64,000 bases of DNA, taken from NCBI RefSeq assembly GCF_000236905.1, contig NC_016533.1:62001-126000 (forward strand), in the 5' to 3' direction. The stretch is from Tetrapisispora phaffii CBS 4417 (Eukaryota; Ascomycota; Saccharomycetes; Saccharomycetales; Saccharomycetaceae). Position numbers and translations under genes: made by a program. The notes beneath the pieces are model-generated. The model saw only the letters and a program-made list of their open reading frames with translations, was not told the DNA's origin and searched no databases. This document shows positions 39,601-48,000 of the stretch, piece by piece (positions within the stretch are counted from its first letter, which is position 1; each line of letters opens with the position of its first letter).

Positions 39601-40589
39601 CTGTTGACATTGATAAAGTGTTGAGAAAAGAAGTTGATATGGACTGCATAACTCCATCAAATAATATTCCGATTCCTCACGGAGAAAGTTTAACGATCAC
39701 TGATTTATTAAAGATTCCCTCAAGTATGTTACGAGATCCTGATCCTGATATTAGAGTCGAAAAGTTCTCTTATAAATATAGAGATAGTGTATTTTCCAAC
39801 TATAACCGAGCCTACTCAAAAGAATTCTCGAAGTTTTATTTGAAAATGCAAATTTTGGATTCGAAATGGAAAGTAACTCAAGTCGAAAATGAATACATAG
39901 AGTATGAAAGAACAAAATCTTTAAGTGAAAATCAAAATAAACCGGAATATGGTTTATTGGATTTTATGCATGATATCAAAACGGGTAAAAGAAAGAAAGC
40001 AAGTATTATGGAAAATCAAGCATTAATTCAGCCTAACCTGAATGATAACGATAATAAAAGAGATAATTATAATCTATCGAATGATTATTTGAATGCTTCT
40101 AATTACTCTATTTTACATGAAGAAATTCTAAAACCAACGTCTATTCTCGCACAAAATGACCAACAAGCTGTAACGAAAAATATTACCAACGAAGGTAAAG
40201 TCATAGCAGATAACGAAATTAGCTTAAACAAAAAATCTATCACTAAATCCCTAGGATCACAAAAATCTAAGAAGCAAAAATTAATTAGGAAAAAATCATT
40301 TGATTTATTTCATCAAGCAGTTGGAAAATCTCAAGAGTACATTAACGAAAGACAACAAAAATTAATTAAGATTTCAACCAGCAAAGCGGTGGAGGATATA
40401 TTGAGAGAGCCGGTGAAAGAGGTTCAAATAAACTCCAAAAAATCTAAAATGATTTACAAGAATTCGTTAAGCTTCGATGTTTCAAATAGAAACAAGTCTC
40501 GCAAAGACAACGAAAGGACAAATTTAGTTCCAAGTGAAGTCAATTCAAAGAAACCTACGCCTTTGTCATTAAAACACAGCACTGAATAA
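36633..40589 (+). CDS. MIP1: Mitochondrial DNA polymerase gamma catalytic subunit
   Basis: Mip1 replicates mitochondrial DNA. The product is 1318 aa from the ATG at 36633, against 1254 aa in S. cerevisiae; the frame's two upstream codons start with TTG. A basic N-terminal presequence is followed by the 3'-5' exonuclease motifs Exo I VFDVETLYN, Exo II IIGHNVAYDRARV and Exo III YCATDVEVTSKVF. The family A polymerase motifs are A (GADVDSEELWIASL), B (EAKIFNYGRIYGAG) and C (SIHDEIRF). A long, Lys/Asn-rich C-terminal extension of about 280 residues follows, a feature of yeast Mip1. All catalytic acidic residues appear intact. Confidence 0.96.
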   Translation: MLFNNAKSMNVRLTKSIKTLIESYNTLAHNTDINHSIKYKYVRLSHSNKVNLVRKYSTIINNEQTSKLDNYENFNEKPRINPVGIQYLSNSLHNQVFGSNKISKKESKMSAKEKEQLIDLSKLLLKNHGLLNKKTKIEEPISFELPKLQGNSLDEHFQKIGGFVSDPFKQKCESKFKKLLPKPDIWLFKSGWYRYELGNSIPKKVAYPLEDTLVFDVETLYNISDYATLATAVSNKAWYCWVSPFLTGESRTYKHLIPLNTLEQEKLIIGHNVAYDRARVLEEYNFKPSKSFFFDTQSLHVASSGLCSRQRPAFIKNKKRKQKSEEENIEVPENDALVAEDPWLDVASMNSLSDVALLHCNIKMDKNPRDFFASKDKQEIVDNFQHLVNYCATDVEVTSKVFDKVFPLYMEKCPHPISFGALVSLSSCILPTKYDEWKNYINNSEGIYQESKNLIEKKIKEIMDEVVNSKDDPNFQSIINNDPWLRQLDWTIKPVRMSKKTNQPSIKKLPGYPEWYRALFPTQESKDPKVTIRTRIVPLLFKLSWEGQPVVWTKMSGWCFPVEKQDVENMKKKNYLLADDIAIQAYNEELIELDPKAKGDTVLFKVPHPNGPEFNCTSLLSKPYIHYFEKNIMTSRSQHAHEALKINSSASYWISARERIMSQFVVKKEDFSDQFQTLPSNKTQNSLGDNTSIILPPIIPMGTVTRRAVEKTWLTASNAKKNRIGSELKAKIVAPDGYCFVGADVDSEELWIASLVGDSVFNVHGGTAIGWMCLEGTKNEGTDLHTKTADLLGCSRNEAKIFNYGRIYGAGVKFASLLLKNFNPTLSEQEAKEAASNLYANTKGQSKTSKIFKRFWFGGSESILFNKLENIANQEVPRTPVLGCGITSSLMKQNLNINKYLPSRINWAIQSSGVDYLHLLCCSMSYLIKKYGINARLCISIHDEIRFLVSEEDKYKAAMALQVSNIWTRAMFCEQIGIDDLPQNCAFFSAVDIDKVLRKEVDMDCITPSNNIPIPHGESLTITDLLKIPSSMLRDPDPDIRVEKFSYKYRDSVFSNYNRAYSKEFSKFYLKMQILDSKWKVTQVENEYIEYERTKSLSENQNKPEYGLLDFMHDIKTGKRKKASIMENQALIQPNLNDNDNKRDNYNLSNDYLNASNYSILHEEILKPTSILAQNDQQAVTKNITNEGKVIADNEISLNKKSITKSLGSQKSKKQKLIRKKSFDLFHQAVGKSQEYINERQQKLIKISTSKAVEDILREPVKEVQINSKKSKMIYKNSLSFDVSNRNKSRKDNERTNLVPSEVNSKKPTPLSLKHSTE

Positions 40590-40860
40590 TGATAAATTAG
40601 AAATCGAATTGAATAACGGAATTCATATTCAGTATAAATTTTATATAAATAATAATGCATCGCGGACACTCATTTACCACTTAATGTAAGTAGTTGTAAT
40701 AAAAGAATATATATTCATATTATTAAAGTTAAGACGAATGGGGTGACCAACAGATGTGGTGAACGAATAGGAAAACATGACCCGGTTACGATATTGATAT
40801 TCCAAATTATACAAATTATACATTTTCACAAATGATATATGTGTAATACATTTTTGTCGG

Positions 40861-41670
40861 CTATCTCTCAATACTTGAGCGTTGCTTTTCAACCCTTGAA
40901 AAGTATTCTTTCAATAGGACATCTAAATTGTACAAGTGTATGTTGCTCTTGAGAAACTCTTTAGTGGCTTCAAGTTTAACTTCTTTGTCGATGGTTTGTA
41001 ACATTTGTTGTGACTTTGACAGGTTATTTTCCGAACTAGAGGTTGATCTTCTAACATAGCTCTTGGGTCTATAGATGTCATTATGAAACATTTGGTTAAC
41101 TTCATTTACAGTTGATGCATTATTTTGTTCCACCGGTTTGTCAATGACAAGAGGCGTTCCTACATCCTTTTTTGTTAGAATGTATGAGGCAACACCTTCA
41201 GAATTGTGTAAACTGTGTTCTAATGGACCAGCACTGCTGGCTATCTTTTCCTCTTTCAACATTAACTGCTGTACCCTTTCATATTCTGCTTTCTTGTCTT
41301 TATAATTATCAGTAACAAAGTTTAGGGTCTCAGGCTTCGTTGGATGTTGGTCAAGATCTCTTTCAGCTTGTATCTTTATAGATTGTGCATATATCTTATC
41401 TAATTCACGATCTTTTTGAGATTTCAGCATGTTATTGATTATCGAGATGTTTGGCTTGTCCGGAGTCTGAGATTCTATCATTTGATCAGGTAGCTCTTGG
41501 AATAGCTTTGAGCTGCTCTCTTGAGCTCTGGTGGTCTTCACTTTCACCTTCTTAGCCTTTGCCTTCATATATGCATCAAATTTGTCACTGGTATTGTTAT
41601 TGTCACTAGTAGCCTCGTCATCACTATCTGAGCCAAAGATCACTCTCTTTTTCTGTTTCTTTTTGGCCAT
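40861..41670 (-). CDS. NSRP1/CCDC55-like nuclear protein (tentative)
   Basis: A 269-aa protein with basic N-terminus MAKKKQKKRVIFGSDSDDEA. The order of elements resembles metazoan NSRP1 (CCDC55, DUF2040): an FGxDSDD motif near residue 12, a Lys-rich segment, then PNISIINNMLKSQKDRELDK with a coiled coil rich in Glu/Lys/Gln, and an LNFVTDNYKDKKAEYE block parallel to the family's AFVTSAYKKKLQE. NSRP1 is a nuclear-speckle splicing regulator. This is a resemblance I read by eye, not a search result. I know of no S. cerevisiae gene at this position between MIP1 and SCD5. The C-terminal half (NDIYRPKSYVRR, then a helical end) I cannot place. It shares a 455-bp divergent promoter with SCD5. Confidence 0.6.
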   Translation of the reverse strand: MAKKKQKKRVIFGSDSDDEATSDNNNTSDKFDAYMKAKAKKVKVKTTRAQESSSKLFQELPDQMIESQTPDKPNISIINNMLKSQKDRELDKIYAQSIKIQAERDLDQHPTKPETLNFVTDNYKDKKAEYERVQQLMLKEEKIASSAGPLEHSLHNSEGVASYILTKKDVGTPLVIDKPVEQNNASTVNEVNQMFHNDIYRPKSYVRRSTSSSENNLSKSQQMLQTIDKEVKLEATKEFLKSNIHLYNLDVLLKEYFSRVEKQRSSIER

Positions 41671-42125
41671 TATTCTTTAAACAGGATAACCAATTGCGTA
41701 CATCTGTGAGGGTTCTTAAGCAGCTAAATTCCCTAAACTATTTAAGCATTACTCAAAGTATAACGAATGATCTACTTGGAGTCATCTCTAAACCTTAGTA
41801 GATCAACGTTTCACCATTAAATATATCGAATTTTAAATTATTTTGAGTTAAATTTATTCCATTTTTCAAAAAGACTTCGTTTCTGCAACTTTTTCTTTTT
41901 CAACGCCTATTATAAAATAGGATAATAGCTTAAAAGTAAAAGTTGAAAAATATAGAGATACTGAAATATACATTTAAGAACAATATTATCAATTTAAAAA
42001 GGAGATTGGTTTTAAGTTTATCACTTTCCTTATTGTTTTTGTCATTATAAAATCGTAATTGTAGGATATAATAATTGATTTCTCTCTGCAATTTAAGAAT
42101 TTATCACAAGATAGTGCATGCTACG
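41671..42125. other. Divergent spacer upstream of SCD5
   Basis: AT-rich spacer of 455 bp between the NSRP1-like gene and SCD5. Promoters are expected on both strands; no motif stands out. Confidence 0.4.
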
Positions 42126-44738
42126 ATGTCATTTGATTGGCTAAACAATCCTGGTTCAAATGGTGCTGATGCAGGGGGTATTACTGCTACTGCTTCAGTG
42201 ACTACAGGAGTAAATAGAACTTCCAACAATTTTTCAAATCAGAACCATTTCAACGGCACTCCCACAAATTTTGCTACTTCAGGTACCTCATCTAATATGG
42301 GTTTTGGAAACTTGCAAAATATTAATAAATCAGATTCTCAATTGAGCTTTCAAGCACGACCAAATACAAACAACCCATATGCAACGCAAGCTCGAGTAAA
42401 TACAGATAATCAGGGTTTGGAGCCGGATCCTTCTGATTCGAATGCTTTACAATTAGCTGGGTATCAAGAAACTCAAGACGACTTGCAGGTTCCTTTATCC
42501 CTTTCACGGTCACAATTGTCCAATGAAGAAATCAGAACGTATTTGAGATGGTACAACTACATCATTGCAAAGACTCATAACAAGTTAGTTACTATAGCTG
42601 ATGTATTCAATTTTATGAAGAACTTTAATATCACAGCTAAATTAAAAGATTGGGTTACGCATATCTTTAGAACATGTAAAAATTCGTTGAATATTGGTCA
42701 ATTTTTTGCTCTTATTAGATTAATTTCTACATCATTGCTGACAAAATCGTTACCAAGGAGAGTAATGATTGCAAAACCAGCACCAATCCCTTCACCACGT
42801 TCCATTTTAGCATGCACAAAAGAAGAGGTATATGAGGAAGTTGACGTTCCAGAACAGGAAGGAGTTGATTTTGATTCATTCACAAATTTACTATTAACAG
42901 GTAAATCTCCTAATAAAAGAATCCGCAGAAGGGTATTGAATTCTGCTAATAAGAAAGTTAGGTTCTCAGGCGAAGTCAAATATCAAGATTCAGCTCCTAC
43001 GAATGATGCTGATGAATCTTATTTTAGTTCTGCGTATTCGAATACTGAGGCAACCTCTAATTCAGTTCCTAGTGGTCCGCTAGATCTTACATTGCCAATG
43101 GATCAACTTTTATCTCAGATGGCTAAAAGAAGTCAAAGTAATTCTGCCTTAGTATCTGAATTACCTACAGAACAACAGGAAACAGAAGAAGAAAAAGCGG
43201 AGTTGGCTGACATGCAAGATTCTCTATCACATTTTAAGCAGATTCAAGCGCCGGATTCTGCCACTCTAAGATCCTTACAAACATTACAACAATCACAAAA
43301 TGTGTATGGAGGCAATACAAATAACGGTGTGCCAGAGCAGATTCCTTTGCAGCCTCTTAAACCAACTGCTACAGGCTCCGGTAATCATTTGTTTCGTCAA
43401 GAATTTAATCGTGTCAATAGTAATCCAGATATTAATATTGACTCTTCTCAACAACCATTGCAACCATTGAAACCAACGGTCACTGGTTCTGCTAACTATT
43501 TAATGCGTAGTCAATATGCTTCATCAAAGCCATCCCAACAGTACGAATCTCAACCTCAGACAATCAGCTTCGGCACTGGTATGCCAAACGATAAAGTAGC
43601 CTCTAATCATACGCAGAATATTTCTTCTATTGCATCATTAACTCCAACTGCTACCGGTTCTGCAAATCATTTAATGAAAGAACATATGACTTATTCAAAT
43701 TCACAGGACCATATTTTGAACGTACTAGGAAGTCCAAACAACACTGGAGGAATGGCTAATAATACTTTAATTGACAATGTTAATGATATTAACAGTATCA
43801 ATAATATCAACAATGCGAACAACATAAATAGTATGAATAATATGGGGAACTTGAATAATCCGAATAATATGGGAAACTATGCCAATATAAATAATATGAA
43901 TACAATGAACACCGTGAATAGCATGAACAGCATAGGTAATAATTCGAATTTAAACGCTGCTAGCAATATGCTTCTTAATAATAACATATCTCCCCAGGTA
44001 ACATCCCAGCAAACAGGACAATTCCATATGAATTCAATTTCGCCGCAACATAGCGCACAAGCTACGCCACCACTTTCTATGTTGCAGCCCAACTCTAGAC
44101 CGATACAACAAATGCATATGCTTCAACCTCAACACAGTGCACAGCCACAGCAGCAGCAACATATTCAACCACAGCAACATTTCCAATCCAATCAACCACA
44201 ACAAGTAATATCACAAATGCAACAACTGAGAGTTCCGCACACAAATACATTACAACCGCACCATAGCGCTCCACCTCAAAGTAATATGTACGGGAACAAT
44301 ATGAATATGAATCAAAATCAACAGGCGATAGGTGCACAGCAAACTCAGATTTTGAATGGTTCTACTGCTGTAAATAACTATTTTCAATCTTTGTTATCTC
44401 ATACACCATCTCCATCCATCAATAATTCTAACGTATCTGGTAGTAATGTTTCCAATAATATGAATCAATCTCAACCTACAAGAATGGATTCAAATCTTGT
44501 TAATTTGCATAATAATAATAACAATATGTATCAATATCAGCAACAGCCACAATCAATTATTCAAAACCAATCTCAACCACAAATGATGCAAAATGCACGG
44601 GCCCCATTCCAGAATCAAATTCCACAATTTGGTATTCCACAACAACAAACATCAGCACCTCAGCGAGATATTCTTGGTGATCTTCAGTCATTACAGAATC
44701 AAGTTGATAAATTGAAAAATGCCTATGGTACACGTTAG
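42126..44738 (+). CDS. SCD5: Actin/endocytosis adaptor and Glc7 regulator Scd5
   Basis: Scd5 targets PP1 (Glc7) to cortical actin sites for clathrin-mediated endocytosis. The product is 870 aa from ATG 42126 (MSFDWLNNPG, as in the family), against 872 aa in S. cerevisiae; the frame extends upstream only from a TTG. A PP1-docking motif KKVRF lies near residues 276-280. Three related repeats carry LKPTATGSGNHLFRQE, LKPTVTGSANYLMRSQ and LTPTATGSANHLMKE, equivalent to the repeats known to bind endocytic partners. The rest is rich in Asn, Gln, Ser and Met, with QPQHSAQP-type repeats near the C-terminus. It is convergent with MYO2; PDR10 and SNC2, which lie between them in S. cerevisiae, are absent. 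Confidence 0.95.
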   Translation: MSFDWLNNPGSNGADAGGITATASVTTGVNRTSNNFSNQNHFNGTPTNFATSGTSSNMGFGNLQNINKSDSQLSFQARPNTNNPYATQARVNTDNQGLEPDPSDSNALQLAGYQETQDDLQVPLSLSRSQLSNEEIRTYLRWYNYIIAKTHNKLVTIADVFNFMKNFNITAKLKDWVTHIFRTCKNSLNIGQFFALIRLISTSLLTKSLPRRVMIAKPAPIPSPRSILACTKEEVYEEVDVPEQEGVDFDSFTNLLLTGKSPNKRIRRRVLNSANKKVRFSGEVKYQDSAPTNDADESYFSSAYSNTEATSNSVPSGPLDLTLPMDQLLSQMAKRSQSNSALVSELPTEQQETEEEKAELADMQDSLSHFKQIQAPDSATLRSLQTLQQSQNVYGGNTNNGVPEQIPLQPLKPTATGSGNHLFRQEFNRVNSNPDINIDSSQQPLQPLKPTVTGSANYLMRSQYASSKPSQQYESQPQTISFGTGMPNDKVASNHTQNISSIASLTPTATGSANHLMKEHMTYSNSQDHILNVLGSPNNTGGMANNTLIDNVNDINSINNINNANNINSMNNMGNLNNPNNMGNYANINNMNTMNTVNSMNSIGNNSNLNAASNMLLNNNISPQVTSQQTGQFHMNSISPQHSAQATPPLSMLQPNSRPIQQMHMLQPQHSAQPQQQQHIQPQQHFQSNQPQQVISQMQQLRVPHTNTLQPHHSAPPQSNMYGNNMNMNQNQQAIGAQQTQILNGSTAVNNYFQSLLSHTPSPSINNSNVSGSNVSNNMNQSQPTRMDSNLVNLHNNNNNMYQYQQQPQSIIQNQSQPQMMQNARAPFQNQIPQFGIPQQQTSAPQRDILGDLQSLQNQVDKLKNAYGTR

Positions 44739-45049
44739 AATTATTAATTGTTTGTGTTGTCTTTTGTTAAATTTTTTACAAAAATATATATTTGTTGTCA
44801 TACTCAAAGAATACATGCATCTTCAGAAAATTATATTTCTTATAATCATTATGATTAAATTAGTTCATATCATTTAATTAAATTGAATCGATTTTTATTT
44901 GAATATTTAACTTGTATTCAATCACAGAACTTTGAAAAGTAAAATTTAATAGTATACATATTAATGTATATATCTACATATATATATTTATAGTTATATA
45001 TTCATGGGTATAATTCATCAATAGTGATGATAAACGTAAAATACATTAC
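44739..45049. other. SCD5/MYO2 convergent intergenic region
   Basis: AT-rich spacer of 311 bp between two 3' ends, with TATATATTTAT-like stretches that may serve in 3' end formation. No gene seen. Confidence 0.4.
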
Positions 45050-48000
45050 CTAATTAGTGTCTTGTACAGTAACTTGCTGTGTTACTAGTTCTACAACCCT
45101 TCTTGTAGTTGGTAATGTTAACCATGCAGGAATGTAAGCTTCGATTTTACCGAATTGTCTTGTTTCTACACCGACAAATGGATCTTCAAAAGGTCCAGAT
45201 TCAACCTGTAGGAAAATATCATCCGCATGTAGTTTCGATTTATTACTTGGGTTGGTAGCAGCTTCCTTTTTAACTTTATCAGCGACGAAGTTCAAAATTT
45301 CTTGAGAAATTGGTTGTTCATAATCAGCAGTGGAATACAATGACATTAATTTTTGAAGTTGAATTGGCTTTAAGTCAGCACAAATCTCACATAAAATCTT
45401 TATATCGGCAATATTTTGTTTTCTTAATTGTAGCAATTTAGAAGTTTGGATTAAGTGTACTAAACATTGGGCGCCTTCTGGAATATGATGAGTTTTGCAC
45501 CATTCCTCTAATCTTGTGACGTTATAGTTCAATTGTAGCCCACGCTTCCACGATAGGAAATTACGTCTCATAATTAAATCATTAAAACAAATTGCATCAA
45601 CATAGTTTAATAATGTAACAACCGTATCACGGAAAATATCATTTTCTACATGGAAAGATTTCATACACCAATAGATGTTATTGAAAAAAGTTAAGACGTC
45701 ATCCATAGTATATTCACTTGTTGAACCAAAAATTTTTGGTAAGAAACCGGTATTTTCGTTTTTAAACCCTGGCAAAGCTTCCGAAAGAATAACAGCAGGA
45801 ATTACCTTCTTTTGTAGTTCTTTCTGTAGTTTCTTTAACCAGATATTATAAATATTATAACTTAAAGATTCAAAATCTTCTCTAAGTTCAGTAACTAATG
45901 AAACATATTCATTATATTCTTCTTCGTTCAAATCTTTGTTATATGATTCATCGTTGACAATAGATTCTTGAGCAAAAACAACAAAAGAATATAATTCACG
46001 AACATTTGTTAACCAAAATGCACCACCTGGGATGATATTATGACCTTTTAAGCCTCTAACAACATCTTGAATAGTAGTTAACACTTCGGCTAAAAAGCCT
46101 TCACTTTGTTTGGTTAAACCTAATCTCCACATGTCACTCAAGACAATAATTAAAATTCTAGCTGGATATAAGACTTCCTTTTGGCTTAATCTTATAGCAA
46201 CACCAGTTTCTGGAACTTTGAAACCTCTTAATAAACCTTCTGTTATTTCTTTATTCAAAACCTTGGTATCATTTAATAAGTTGAATAATTCATCATTAAT
46301 TTTAGATATTGTGCTGATTGTCGATTTAACATCGTCACCGTTACTAACGGTTTTGCTTAAGATATTTAATGGACTTGGAGGAACACCATCAGGTATAATA
46401 CCATCTTGAGAATTAAACCTTCTGCTGTGTCTTGGGGTAGCGTTGAAATTTGAAGCACCTGTAGCTACAGCACCTGCACCGACTGCTATAGCGCCCGATT
46501 TGATGGAATTTTGTAGACGAGCAATCTCTTCTTTCAAGGAGTTTACTTGGCCTTGTAAATCTGTAGTTTCAGTGCTGGATTCAGATAACAATTGTTTGGT
46601 CTTATTCAATTCTTCTAGCTGTTGCATAGCTTCTATCTTTAATTGTTCATGCCTTGTAACCATTTCTTCTAGTTCTTTCTTGGTCTCTTCAACTTCTTGT
46701 TTTGATAATTCAAGTTTTTTCTGGAATTCACTAATAGTGCCATCATATTCAGACTTGGTATCTGCTAAAGTCTTTGCATGTTCTGATTTTTGTAATTCTA
46801 ACAATTCTTTAACATTAGCGGATTCGTTTAAAGATTTTTGTAAGTTTTGAATCTTTTCAGTCATATCTTTGTTTTCTCTAACCTTCATAGCTAAGTTTTC
46901 AGTCAATTCAACAACCTTATTCTCTAATTTGTAACTAACTTCTTGTAGATGGTTTACGGATTTAGCTTCTTTCTTCAATTCCTTTAATTTTCTTTGGGCC
47001 ATTTTCCTTCTAACCAAAGACTGTACGACGACAGTGTCTCTTCTTGTCGTAACATAAGAAGATCTTGGTTTGAAAGTTCTAATCTTACTTTGGATAGATA
47101 CAGCAGCGCTAAGTTCTCTTTTAGCGTATAATTCCTTTTGAAGTAGTTGTTGTCTTAATTTAGATTGAATTCTAACAATACTTGAAATAATTCCATTAAC
47201 ATGGGAACGTACTGTATGGCCTCTGTATAAGGTTTGAACTTTAATTGCAGCTTCTGATTGAAATTCTCTTTCGACAGCATTACGGGTAGCATGACCTTTT
47301 GCATAACTGTGGAATAAGTAAATCGAGTGTTTGATTTCCAAATATTGTTTACGATAATATTTAGCTCTTAATTTCTTTTGAATTAATACACTTGATTGAT
47401 GCATCTTTTCAGATCTTAGTTTTTCTAGATAAGCCAACATACCAGCTTTAAAGAAAATCTTCGTATTACCGATTTGGTATTTAGCGGTATCTTTAACTGT
47501 GACAGCTAAGATTTTTTTACATAAATCAATAATATTCTCTTCCGTAGTATCTTGCTGGAAAATAGTAGACCATTCATTTGGTGAAATTAAAATATAATAT
47601 CTTAAAATGAATTCATTAAATGTCCATCTTGATGGGAACCCTGCACATGATATTCTAATTGTCTCTAATACACCACAAGCTCTTAATTGTGATAAAACCA
47701 TTAAATTATCAAACTTCCAAGCTTCTTTTTCATTATTAGGTTTAATACAACGAATGTAATGAACATTTGTTGAATTGATAGTAGCCATTAATTCAATCAG
47801 TGATAATTTAAACATTGAACCTAAAGTTGGTTTTTTCTGAACGGCTCTACCAGCAACTTTAGCAGGTTTTTGATCTTTTTTAGCTTCTTCCACTTTCTCA
47901 GCATTTTTGTCTAATGATTGTAAAATTTTTAATAAAGTTTCATTTTTAGTGGCTTTTAATACCTCTAGATGACCATCTGAGACAGTATCTCTATTTTTTT

